A DNA stretch of 64,000 bases from CAYOHR01 sp964512145 (GTDB lineage: Bacteria; Bacteroidota; Bacteroidia; Flavobacteriales_G; JALEGO01): assembly GCA_964512145.1 (NCBI GenBank), contig CAZEIM010000007.1:1-64000 (forward strand). Reading direction: 5' to 3'. Every line of letters begins with the position of its first letter. The first letter of the stretch is position 1. The notes beneath the pieces were generated by a model that worked only from the letters and a program-made list of their open reading frames with translations, ran no database searches and was not told the DNA's origin. This document shows positions 17,758 to 27,044 of the stretch, piece after piece. The position numbers and the translations under genes are program-made.

Positions 17758-19329
17758 TCACTCAGCTAATTGAAACCTATCATAATATCCGGGTTTATTT
17801 AATAACTCTACCGCTTTTTGATAAATAGGATTTACTGAATTACTTATGTAAAAATAAGCACTTTCACCATATAAACCTCTCGCGATTAACCCTTTTAAAT
17901 GTATTTGCATTACTTTTTTGGAAATCTCTATTTGTTCTTCATTTTTTTCAACTCCTTCTTTTTCAGCTTCTGCTAAAAAATTATTCCACAATGAATCATC
18001 AATATAATATCCTGTGGTAAACTTTTTATAGTCGGGATATTGTTTTATTAAATCTTTTCTAGACTTATCTAAATAATTCAAAGAATAAGAGTTTAACAAG
18101 CCTTTACGCAATACATCTCGATAAAATTTAGTATTATAGGTAGTATCTAAGGGGACAAAAACATCCGGAATAATTCCTCCTCCACCATATACTCTTCGAC
18201 CGTTTTTAGTATAATACACTAACGAATCTGAAGTTTTTATGCTATCTAAATAAAACAACTCGCCCTTTTCGAATCGATTTGAAAAATCATCGTTATATTC
18301 TTCGTATGGTTTTTGTATGCATCTGCCAGAAGGTGTGTAATATCGTTGTATGGTTAATCTCATCATAGAACTGTCTGAAAAATCGTATGGTTTTTGAACC
18401 AAGCCTTTTCCAAAGGATCTTCTGCCAACAATAAGTCCTCTATCCCAATCTTGTATTGCCCCAGAAACAATTTCACTAGCAGAAGCAGACCCTTCATCAA
18501 TCATAATAACCAGTTCGCCTTTTTCAAATTGACCTCTTTGTGTGGCAAAACTTTCGTTTTTAGGATATCTTTTCCCCTCGGTATATACAATCATTTTTCG
18601 CTCCGATAAAAACTCATCCGAAAGTTGATTGGCGATATGTAAATAACCTCCGCTATTGTTGGTTAAATCTAAAATTAATTTTTGCATGCCTTGCGCTTTT
18701 AACTCGCTCATTTTGGTGGTTATTTCATCCATAGTAGTTTGTGCAAAACGGCTCAGCTTAATATAACCGGTTTGTTCATCGACCATATAACTGGCATCAA
18801 TACTGTATATCGGAATTTTATCTCTGGTAATGGTAAAATCAATGAAATCTTTTTCTCCTTTGCGCAATATCGATACCACTACTTTAGTTCCTTTTTTTCC
18901 TCGTAATCGTTTAAAAACATCACTATTTTTTATACCCACACCGGCTACTAATTCTTGGTCTATTTTTATAATTTTATCTCCCGAAAGTATCCCCAACTTT
19001 TCAGATGGTCCTCCTATTATAGGTGAAACCACAAAAATGGTATCGTTTAAAATATTAAAGGAAACTCCAATCCCCTCAAAATTACCGGATAAGGGCTCAT
19101 TGGCTTTTTGAACCTCATCTTTAGGAATGTATACTGAATGCGGATCGAGTTGATCTAGGACATGTACAATAGCATCTTCAACGATTTTATGTACATCCAC
19201 TGTATCAACATAAAACATATCGATAGTGCGCAACAAAGTTTCTAATTTTTTAATTGAACCATTTACATTTTGTGAATAAAAAGAAGAATTTGAAAATATG
19301 AATAAAATTATATAAATCGTTTTTTTCAT
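17758..19329 (-). CDS. C-terminal processing peptidase (S41 family, PDZ domain)
   Basis: The product, a CtpA/Prc-type serine protease, trims or degrades envelope proteins in the periplasm. From MKKTIYIILFIFSN (19329) it has a Sec signal peptide; an ATG at 19377 would add 16 residues before it. A PDZ domain with FEGIGVSFNI and GGPSEKLGILSGDKI comes next, then the S41 catalytic domain with NNSGGYLHIANQ, the nucleophile in DEGSASASEIVSGAIQDW and the lysine in GRRSFGKGLVQKPYD. A C-terminal region of about 150 residues with WNNFLAEAEKEG extends beyond the usual CtpA. It is transcribed away from the permease gene upstream. Confidence 0.9.
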   Translation of the reverse strand: MKKTIYIILFIFSNSSFYSQNVNGSIKKLETLLRTIDMFYVDTVDVHKIVEDAIVHVLDQLDPHSVYIPKDEVQKANEPLSGNFEGIGVSFNILNDTIFVVSPIIGGPSEKLGILSGDKIIKIDQELVAGVGIKNSDVFKRLRGKKGTKVVVSILRKGEKDFIDFTITRDKIPIYSIDASYMVDEQTGYIKLSRFAQTTMDEITTKMSELKAQGMQKLILDLTNNSGGYLHIANQLSDEFLSERKMIVYTEGKRYPKNESFATQRGQFEKGELVIMIDEGSASASEIVSGAIQDWDRGLIVGRRSFGKGLVQKPYDFSDSSMMRLTIQRYYTPSGRCIQKPYEEYNDDFSNRFEKGELFYLDSIKTSDSLVYYTKNGRRVYGGGGIIPDVFVPLDTTYNTKFYRDVLRKGLLNSYSLNYLDKSRKDLIKQYPDYKKFTTGYYIDDSLWNNFLAEAEKEGVEKNEEQIEISKKVMQIHLKGLIARGLYGESAYFYISNSVNPIYQKAVELLNKPGYYDRFQLAE

Positions 19330-19384
19330 TGAGTTATTGCTTAAAAACATGTTTAAAAATAGAGAAACGTATACCATGTGTAAA

Positions 19385-19392
19385 CAAAAATA
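19385..19392 (-). promoter_or_regulatory. -7 promoter box for the processing protease
   Basis: TATTTTTG on the minus strand fits TAnnTTTG and lies upstream of both possible starts. It leaves seven bases to the ATG at 19377 and 55 to the preferred ATG at 19329. Confidence 0.45.
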
Positions 19393-19422
19393 GAATAAAT
19401 TGTTTTTAAAAAGTAAAAAAGA

Positions 19423-20478
19423 TTATTCTTCTTCACCCATTATATAACCTAAAGGTTTAAGATCATATATATTATCGAATATTACTTTACTCATAGCCAA
19501 TAAGGGAATTGCTAAAAACATTCCTGCAATTCCTGAAATAATACCTCCAACAATTATACCCAACATGGTAACCAATGCATTTAAACGAACTTGCGAACCA
19601 ATAATTTTTGGTACTAAAAAATTATTATCCAAAATTTGTACAGCCAATATAACTATTAATACCGCCCCCAAAATGGTAATTTCAGGACTGCCTGCTAATG
19701 CTACAGCCATGCTTAACAAACTAGCCATTAAAATTCCTAAATAAGGAATTGCATTTAATATACCGGTTACTAAACCTAAAAATAAAAATTGTTTTATTCC
19801 TATGAAATAAAATCCTGTTGAAACCAATGCCGAAACAATAAGCATTTCTAAAAGTAGTCCGTTCATATAATTTCGTATAATTTTTTTAACATCCATAAAA
19901 ATACGAGTAATAATCGTGTGGTTATGCTCGTTAAACCATTGGTAAATTGCGTTAACAAATATTTTTTTATACCATAACAGTAAAAACGTATAAATTGGAA
20001 TTATGACTAGGTTTAAAAATACATCTGTAAATGAACCAATAAAATCACCTAAATATTTCCCTGCTTCTTCTAGCCCTTTTTCGGTCATCTGTTTTAAGTA
20101 TCCTTGTTCAATTAAATAATTAATATTAATAGTTTTATTAACCCATTGTTGTAAATCTTCAAAATGAATAAGAACATTTGTTTTAATAATTGGCCATTCA
20201 TTTATAAAAGAACGCAATTCAGAGGCAATAAGTAATAATACCCCCAAAGCAACCATTATAAAAATGACCAAAGAACTAATAATGGATATAAGCTTATTAA
20301 ACTTGAGTTTACGGGTGAAAAAATCAACTACCGGAAGCAATAAAATAGATAATAATATCGCAAAAATTAAGGGCAATATAATATGTATGATTTGCGTCAT
20401 TAAATAAAAGAAACCTATAATAATTAATACATATTTTAAACGATATTTGGCGGCAATATTCATTTGTTTTTCTATCAT
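19423..20478 (-). CDS. AI-2E family transporter (PerM-like)
   Basis: The 351-residue inner-membrane protein has about eight hydrophobic segments in the AI-2E pattern: two or three N-terminal helices, a soluble loop (about 70-150) with WVNKTININYL, then LVSTGFYFIGIKQFLFLGLVTGILNAIPYLG, and a C-terminal GGIISGIAGMFLAIPLLAMSKV. Members export small solutes or act as Na+/H+ antiporters; the function is not predictable here. The start is ATG at 20478. Confidence 0.88.
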   Translation of the reverse strand: MIEKQMNIAAKYRLKYVLIIIGFFYLMTQIIHIILPLIFAILLSILLLPVVDFFTRKLKFNKLISIISSLVIFIMVALGVLLLIASELRSFINEWPIIKTNVLIHFEDLQQWVNKTININYLIEQGYLKQMTEKGLEEAGKYLGDFIGSFTDVFLNLVIIPIYTFLLLWYKKIFVNAIYQWFNEHNHTIITRIFMDVKKIIRNYMNGLLLEMLIVSALVSTGFYFIGIKQFLFLGLVTGILNAIPYLGILMASLLSMAVALAGSPEITILGAVLIVILAVQILDNNFLVPKIIGSQVRLNALVTMLGIIVGGIISGIAGMFLAIPLLAMSKVIFDNIYDLKPLGYIMGEEE

Positions 20479-20690
20479 GATGAATAGAATTTATTTAGTG
20501 TTGATAAAGGTATAAATTAATACAAAACAATCTTCTTATTGAATTAAAATTCAAATGTATTAGTCTTGAGTATACTTAGTTGAAAATATTTTTTTTGTGT
20601 TTTTAACAAATCATTGTTTAATACTTTTTTAAAAATTAAAAAAAATCAATGGCATAGTATATATTATTGCGAATGTTAAAAAATCTGCTT

Positions 20691-23600
20691 ATGAAAAAAC
20701 TTTTTACTGTATTCAACTTAGTATTTGCCAGTGCACTTTATGCTCAGGTACAATTTGTTCCAAATTCACCCAGCATTTGTATGTCAACTACATCGGCTGG
20801 ATTTACAAACATTAGTGATATAAATGGAGTAGATACTACAGGTCTTCAGTTTTTTTGGAATTTTGGAGATGGAAATAATTATGTAGGATACCATGCACAA
20901 CATACGTATACCTTTCCTGGAACTTTTCAGGTTGAAGTAGTTGCTGATTCAAGCGGTTTTTTTAAAGGTTCGTACTCCGATTTTATAGAAGTAAAAGGCG
21001 TAAATTTTTTTAGTCCTTGGTCTGGAGCTTCATTTTGTCCGGGAACTGATGTAAACTTTTTTATTCAAACCAACTACAATATAGACTCAATTTACTGGAA
21101 TTTTGGAAACGGAAAAGACACATTACTTGTTTCTAATTTATTTTTAAATTATGCTTATCCAGATACTGGCCAATATGTATTTCAAGGTATCGTATATGGT
21201 GATTGTATTGATACAATAAGTGGAACAATAAAAATTGAAATAAACACACCTATATTTTCAATCTTTGCCAATGCTTCGAGTGCTTGTGCTGGGGATATGG
21301 TAAATTTTAATAGCAATATTTGGGGTTCAACGTATGCATGGACATTTCCAGATGGATCAACCTCATCAATTGCTAACCCAAGCTATGCTTTTGACTCAAT
21401 AGGTGTTTATCCGGTAATTTTACAATTAACCGATTTTTGTGGAGGCGTTGGAACCGACACCTTGTTTTTTCAGGTTAAAGACAGTATTTTTCCAAACGCG
21501 ACTAACGCTTTTGTTTTTCCAAATAATGTATGTCCAAACGAAATGGTTAGTTTTTCATCCTTTGAAGTAGGCACAACCTATTGGAATTTAGATGATGGAA
21601 CTATTATTATTGGCAACCCAAGCTTTAATTATACATATGCAGATACCGGAACCTATAATATTGAATTAATTGTAATGAATGGTTGCGGAAATTCAGACAC
21701 AGCAAATTATACAGTAGTTGTAAACTATAATCCGTCTAACACCCCTTTTGCTCAAATAACCTTTAAAAGCAATCCATGGTTTAGCGACACCTTAAAAATT
21801 TGTCCAAATCTTCCAGTTGAATTTGCAAACTTTACATGGGGTGATGTACAACATTCGTGGAGTTTTGGTGATGGAAATGTATCTGCCATTAAAGAACCAA
21901 CACATACCTATACATCTAACGGATTATACACGGTTATGTATATTGCTACAAATAATTGTTTAGGAGTTGATACGGCTTATTTATATGTATTGGTTGACTC
22001 AACCATTGCTCCAAATTTAAGTTTAATGGCATTACCACCCAGCATATGTCCTAATGAACAAGTGTATTTCTTTGTAGATGGATCAAGTATGGAGGATTAT
22101 GAAAACTACACTTTTAATATCTGGTTTGGAGATGGAGATTCGGTATACAATGTGCCTGGAAACAATCCGCTACTTCAGCCAGAGGTTACAGCGATACATG
22201 CTTATACAACTCCAGGAATGTATAATTATACTTTTCAGGCGGTAAATGAATGTGGTAATACACAAGATGTAAATGGTGTCATTATGGTTAGCACTAGCAA
22301 TCCTATGCCATTTTTTATTGTAGAAGCAGATGCAGACTCAGGAATGGTTTGTCCGGGCGACCTTGCTACCTTTTTCGCAATAGGAGGAGTTCAGGCGATT
22401 TGGAATTGGGGTGATGGTAAACCTAACGATACAGGTAATGTTGTTACCCACGCTTTTGATACTGTAGGGTTATATACCCCACAAGTAACCATTACTACTG
22501 GTTGTGGAATAGATACAACTTTTCAAATTACCTTCTATACTGGTGGAAATAGCATACCTAATGCATGGTTTTTTAACTCAGGAGGTTTTAATCAGTGTGC
22601 AAACGATAGTATTTCATTTTTCCCATCGGATTACGAGCCTTCGTATCAATATTTTTGGGATTTTGGCAACGGAACTACTTCAAGCAACCCATTTCCTGTA
22701 ATAACATATGATACTGCTGGTTTTATTCCGGTAGAATTAACGGTAACGAATGGATGCGGAAGTAATCAAAACTTACAATTTATACAGGTTACTAAAATTG
22801 ATATTATTCCATCTTCAGCTACCATTAACCCAACAGCATGTAATGGAAGTACGGGAAATATTGTAGGAGTTCAGTTAAACGATCCAGCATTTTCTATGCC
22901 TTACAGCTATCAATGGAAAGATGCATTAGGAAATATTGTAGGAACACAACAAAATTTATTTAATAAACCATCGGGTAACTACACGTTACAGGTTACTTCT
23001 AATAATGGTTGTCCTTCTGCACCTGTTACTTTTTATATTCCTGAATCCAATGCGCCTTCAATTCCAACATATTCAGGGAATACATCTGTATGCAAAGGAG
23101 GTATAGTAGGTCCAGTTACCATTCATGCTGATTCAGGAGCTGTAATTACTTGGTATAGTAATATAGCTTTAACCGATTCAATTTATGGAGATAGTATATG
23201 GACTTTTATGTTGGATTCTTCATTGAGTTATTATGTAACCCAAAGTGTTGACGGATGTGAAAGTAATGCGCTTACCATTTCATTTACGGCACTTCCGTTA
23301 TATAATGTGACTAAAAATATATCTATATGTGCTGGCGATAGTATTATGTTAGGTGGTGCTTACCAAAACACCCCTGGGATGTATTATGATACCTTACTGT
23401 CTGTTGCGGGTTGTGATAGTATTATTGAAACTACCTTACAAATTATTGCACCTATTGTAACTCCGGTAAATGTTTCTATTTGTAGTGGCGACAGCATTAT
23501 GTTAGGTGGATCATATCAAAACTCAGCGGGTATGTATTACGATACCTTACTGTCTGTTGCGGGTTGTGATAGTATTATTGAAACTACCTTACAAATTATT

Positions 23601-24443
23601 GCACCTATTGTAACTCCGGTAAATGTTTCTATTTGTAGTGGCGACAGCATTATGTTAGGTGGATCATATCAAAACTCAGCGGGTATGTATTACGATACCT
23701 TACAAACAATTGCCGGTTGCGATAGTATTATTGAAACTACCTTACAAATTATCGCACCTGTTGTAACTCCGGTAAATGTTTCTATTTGCAGTGGAGATAG
23801 CATTATGTTGGGAGGGTCATATCAAAACACACCAGGTATATATTATGATACTTTACAAACGATTACCGGTTGCGATAGTATTGTTATGAGCACATTATCT
23901 ATACAGTCAACCGCCAATGCCGGAATAGATACTAATATCACCATTTGCCACAATGCTACAGCTCTTGATTTAAATAGCATGTTGCATTCATCTACCACCT
24001 TAGGTGGTAATTGGTTTGAAACAACACCAAGCGGTGGTCTTACAGGCTCTATATTTGACCCAACAGCTGTAAATGATTCTACAACATATATGGTATATTA
24101 CGAAGTAGGAAACAGTTTATGTTTAGAAGATACTGCTTTATGGACTATTAATGTAGTAAATTGCGATACCATTATTGTACGTTTAACGGAACAAAACAAT
24201 CCATTATGGATAGTGTATCCGAATCCTTCTCAAGGTGTTGTTTCTTTAGAAACAAATGAGACTTCCGAAGGTATGTTTGTTCGAATCATTGACTTACAAG
24301 GACGAGAAATAATGCGAGAAAACATTACCGGGTATAGAACTATATTAGAGTTAAAAAATGTGACTAGTCAAACTTATATCTTACAAGTGTTTGATAAAAA
24401 AGGTTTAGTATTAAAAACAATAGATTTATATATCGTAAAATAA
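20691..24443 (+). CDS. Large PKD-repeat surface protein with T9SS type A tail
   Basis: From the ATG at 20691 the product is about 1,250 residues. It has a signal peptide (cut near SALYAQ), then eight PKD domains with motifs such as WNFGDGNN, WSFGDGNVSA, WNWGDGKPND and WDFGNGTTSS, then a region rich in paired Cys residues, four tandem 51-residue repeats each with SICxGDSIMLGG and GCDSI (positions 23304-23915), and a Por secretion tail (WIVYPNPSQGVVSLE to the end). PKD domains act as spacers in adhesins and secreted polysaccharide enzymes. This protein is likely a T9SS-exported adhesin. An in-frame ATG at 20673 would add six residues. Confidence 0.9.
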   Translation: MKKLFTVFNLVFASALYAQVQFVPNSPSICMSTTSAGFTNISDINGVDTTGLQFFWNFGDGNNYVGYHAQHTYTFPGTFQVEVVADSSGFFKGSYSDFIEVKGVNFFSPWSGASFCPGTDVNFFIQTNYNIDSIYWNFGNGKDTLLVSNLFLNYAYPDTGQYVFQGIVYGDCIDTISGTIKIEINTPIFSIFANASSACAGDMVNFNSNIWGSTYAWTFPDGSTSSIANPSYAFDSIGVYPVILQLTDFCGGVGTDTLFFQVKDSIFPNATNAFVFPNNVCPNEMVSFSSFEVGTTYWNLDDGTIIIGNPSFNYTYADTGTYNIELIVMNGCGNSDTANYTVVVNYNPSNTPFAQITFKSNPWFSDTLKICPNLPVEFANFTWGDVQHSWSFGDGNVSAIKEPTHTYTSNGLYTVMYIATNNCLGVDTAYLYVLVDSTIAPNLSLMALPPSICPNEQVYFFVDGSSMEDYENYTFNIWFGDGDSVYNVPGNNPLLQPEVTAIHAYTTPGMYNYTFQAVNECGNTQDVNGVIMVSTSNPMPFFIVEADADSGMVCPGDLATFFAIGGVQAIWNWGDGKPNDTGNVVTHAFDTVGLYTPQVTITTGCGIDTTFQITFYTGGNSIPNAWFFNSGGFNQCANDSISFFPSDYEPSYQYFWDFGNGTTSSNPFPVITYDTAGFIPVELTVTNGCGSNQNLQFIQVTKIDIIPSSATINPTACNGSTGNIVGVQLNDPAFSMPYSYQWKDALGNIVGTQQNLFNKPSGNYTLQVTSNNGCPSAPVTFYIPESNAPSIPTYSGNTSVCKGGIVGPVTIHADSGAVITWYSNIALTDSIYGDSIWTFMLDSSLSYYVTQSVDGCESNALTISFTALPLYNVTKNISICAGDSIMLGGAYQNTPGMYYDTLLSVAGCDSIIETTLQIIAPIVTPVNVSICSGDSIMLGGSYQNSAGMYYDTLLSVAGCDSIIETTLQIIAPIVTPVNVSICSGDSIMLGGSYQNSAGMYYDTLQTIAGCDSIIETTLQIIAPVVTPVNVSICSGDSIMLGGSYQNTPGIYYDTLQTITGCDSIVMSTLSIQSTANAGIDTNITICHNATALDLNSMLHSSTTLGGNWFETTPSGGLTGSIFDPTAVNDSTTYMVYYEVGNSLCLEDTALWTINVVNCDTIIVRLTEQNNPLWIVYPNPSQGVVSLETNETSEGMFVRIIDLQGREIMRENITGYRTILELKNVTSQTYILQVFDKKGLVLKTIDLYIVK
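23304..23915 (+). repeat. Four tandem 153-bp repeats inside the PKD protein gene
   Basis: Four copies of a 51-codon unit start at 23304, 23457, 23610 and 23763. The 5' part of copy 2 equals the 5' part of copy 3, and its 3' part equals that of copy 1; copy 4 has diverged and ends differently. Each encodes two Cys residues. The unit is a simple domain repeat of a surface protein. Confidence 0.95.
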
Positions 24444-24465
24444 TTCTTTCTAATTTTTAATTTAC

Positions 24466-24500
24466 AGCTCCGTTAATAGTATTATTAACGGAGCTTTTTT
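24466..24500 (+). terminator. Intrinsic terminator after the PKD protein gene
   Basis: AGCTCCGTTAATA pairs with TATTAACGGAGCT across a four-base loop, followed by six T. It lies 22 bases after the stop at 24443 and just before the hrpB start, so hrpB transcription must begin at or after it. Confidence 0.85.
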
Positions 24501-24518
24501 ATTGGTAAAGGGCCTGCC

Positions 24519-26987
24519 ATGTTTAAAAATATAAAATATCCTATAGAAGAAATATTGCCGGAGGTATTAAACCATTTAAAAACCCATAATACGCTTGTGT
24601 TAAATGCTCCTACTGGATCAGGAAAAAGCACTTGGTTGCCTTTATTCTTTTTAGAGGAATCGTGGTTAGGAAATAAGAAAATCATTTTATTGGAACCTAG
24701 AAGAATTGCTGCAAAACTAGTAGCTGAACGGTTAGCATTCTTATTGAATGAGGAGGTTGGAAATAGCATAGGATATAGAATACGATTCGATACGAAAGTT
24801 TCGAAGAAAACAAGATTAGAAGTGGTTACCGAAGGAATTTTAAGCAATATGTTATTGTCGGATAATGCCCTAGAGGAAGTGGGAATGATTATTTTTGATG
24901 AATTTCATGAGCGGAGTATACATGCGGATCTTGCTTTGGCACTTGCTAAAAATTGTCAAGATGTATTACGACCCGACTTACGTTTACTCATCATGTCGGC
25001 AACTCTAAACACGTTAGAGATAAGTGAAAAGCTTAATACGTCATATATTTCAGGAAAAGGTAAAAGTTATCCGGTCGAAATAAAATATACCTCTGAAACA
25101 GATCGAACTATTTTGCCACAATCCACCATTCAATGTATTAAAACAGCTATTCATCAACATGAAGGTGATGTTCTTGTTTTTTTACCCGGAGAATTTGAAA
25201 TACAGCAAACTTATGAATTATTAAAAAAAGAAAATTTGCCTCTTATTACCTATCCATTATTTTCAAAACTGCCATACAGAGATCAACAAAAAGCATTATT
25301 ACCTCATTCAAGCGGAAAAAGAAAAATTGTATTGGCTACCTCCATTGCAGAAACCAGTTTAACCATAGAAGGAATTAAAATTGTAATTGATTCGGGTTAT
25401 TCTCGAATTTCTAAATTTGATTATAATACCGGATTATCAAAACTTGAAACCATAAGAGTATCGAAAGATTCAGCTGATCAAAGAGCCGGAAGAGCTGGAA
25501 GAATTAGCTCTGGAGTATGTTATAGAATGTGGTCGATTGCTACTCAACAACAACTCAAAGAGTATAGAACTCCCGAAATTGAAGAAGCAGATATTACCCC
25601 ACTTTTATTAAATGTATACGCCTGGGGGTGCAAAAATATACAAGATCTATATTGGACAAGCTTACCTAGCACAAAAGCTTTAATTACAGCTCGCGAAACT
25701 TTAGAGAATATTGGAGCTATTAAAGACAACAGCTTAACGGATCACGGCAAAAAACTTCAGCGTATTCCTGCGCATCCACGCATAGCACACATGCTTTTAT
25801 TTGCAAAAGATCAACATATTTTACCTTTAGCTACTGATATTGCCGCAATAATTGAAGAGAAGGATTTTATGCCAAAAGAAACAGGAGTTGATATTAATTT
25901 ACGAATTGAAGCGTTAAGAAGATACAGGTCGCAAAATAAAATACCTCAATTTGTTCAAAAAATTGAAAAAACCGCCTCGTTTTACAGAACTTATTTTAAT
26001 ATTAACGCAGAAAATACCGAGGTAAATCCTTATGAAACCGGGTTATTAATTGCCTCGGCATATCCCGAAAAAATTGCTTCCAGTATTAAAGGAAATCATC
26101 GAGTTTTTCAAATGGCCAATGGATCTTGGGTGCAATTAACCCAATCGGATGAATTATCAGCCGAAACTTGGTTAGCAGTTGCACATGCTCATCTTTCGGA
26201 AAAAAACGGAAAAATATTTTTAGCATCTCCCATACAACCATCCGACTTAAAACCTTTTGTAACTGAAAAAGAACATATTCAATGGAACACTAAAAAAGGT
26301 GGATTATTTGTTGAAAAACAATTAAGATTAGGAAGCATCTTGTTAGGAACAGCTCCTTTACTTAAAGCAAACGAGGAAATAATAAAGCAAGTTATTTACC
26401 AGGCACTTAAAGCCGAAGGAGAACATTTATTGAATTGGAGTAATGAAGTTACACAATGGCAAAATCGGATATTGAGCTTGTCTATTTGGAATAGAGATCA
26501 AGATTGGCCCAACGTATTAAAAGATACTTTATTAAAAAATACTCAAGATTGGCTTCCTATTGAAAATTATAATATTAAATGTCCGTCCGATATCTATACT
26601 ATAAATATTTTACCTTATTTACATAATTTATTAAATCATGAGCAAAAAGATATTATGCAATCATTGGCTCCTGAAAAAGTCTTGGTTCCCAGTGGTTCAT
26701 ATATACCTATTGAATATTTTGCCGATGGTAAAAACCCCGTTTTAGCGGTTAGGCTTCAAGAATTATTTGGGTTACAAAACCCTCCATTAATTAATCATGG
26801 AAAAAATCCATTGGTTATTCATCTTTTATCGCCCGGATATAAAGTAGTTCAAATCACCAGCGATTTAGAAAGCTTTTGGAACGTTGGATACCAAGCGGTG
26901 AAAAAAGAATTACAACGAAAATACCCAAAACACTTTTGGCCAGAAAACCCTAAAGATGCTAAGGCAATTAAAGGTGTTAAAAAATGA
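24519..26987 (+). CDS. hrpB: ATP-dependent helicase HrpB (DEAH-box)
   Basis: HrpB belongs to the DEAH-box helicases of the Hrp group; its role in bacteria is not fixed, though RNA or envelope-related roles are proposed. The 822-residue protein shows Walker A LNAPTGSGKST (about 29-39), DEFHERS, SATLNT, TSIAETSLTIEG and QRAGRAGR, followed by a C-terminal HrpB-type extension. The start is ATG at 24519, only 19 bases after the terminator of the upstream gene, so its promoter must overlap the 3' end of that gene or lie in the terminator region. Confidence 0.94.
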   Translation: MFKNIKYPIEEILPEVLNHLKTHNTLVLNAPTGSGKSTWLPLFFLEESWLGNKKIILLEPRRIAAKLVAERLAFLLNEEVGNSIGYRIRFDTKVSKKTRLEVVTEGILSNMLLSDNALEEVGMIIFDEFHERSIHADLALALAKNCQDVLRPDLRLLIMSATLNTLEISEKLNTSYISGKGKSYPVEIKYTSETDRTILPQSTIQCIKTAIHQHEGDVLVFLPGEFEIQQTYELLKKENLPLITYPLFSKLPYRDQQKALLPHSSGKRKIVLATSIAETSLTIEGIKIVIDSGYSRISKFDYNTGLSKLETIRVSKDSADQRAGRAGRISSGVCYRMWSIATQQQLKEYRTPEIEEADITPLLLNVYAWGCKNIQDLYWTSLPSTKALITARETLENIGAIKDNSLTDHGKKLQRIPAHPRIAHMLLFAKDQHILPLATDIAAIIEEKDFMPKETGVDINLRIEALRRYRSQNKIPQFVQKIEKTASFYRTYFNINAENTEVNPYETGLLIASAYPEKIASSIKGNHRVFQMANGSWVQLTQSDELSAETWLAVAHAHLSEKNGKIFLASPIQPSDLKPFVTEKEHIQWNTKKGGLFVEKQLRLGSILLGTAPLLKANEEIIKQVIYQALKAEGEHLLNWSNEVTQWQNRILSLSIWNRDQDWPNVLKDTLLKNTQDWLPIENYNIKCPSDIYTINILPYLHNLLNHEQKDIMQSLAPEKVLVPSGSYIPIEYFADGKNPVLAVRLQELFGLQNPPLINHGKNPLVIHLLSPGYKVVQITSDLESFWNVGYQAVKKELQRKYPKHFWPENPKDAKAIKGVKK

Positions 26988-27032
26988 TAAGCCTATTTAA
27001 TTCCTTTATCTTATTTTCTAGTAAGATTTAAA

Positions 27033-27040
27033 TATTTTTG
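27033..27040 (+). promoter_or_regulatory. -7 promoter box for fhs, four bases from the ATG
   Basis: TATTTTTG fits TAnnTTTG, and the fhs ATG starts four bases later. Expected transcription start falls at the start codon, so the mRNA may be leaderless, as for dxr. Confidence 0.6.
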
Positions 27041-27044
27041 CATC

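Noticed and set aside
23304..23915. CRISPR-like repeat array
   Set aside because: The 153-bp repeats are in frame, contiguous, without spacers and encode protein domains.
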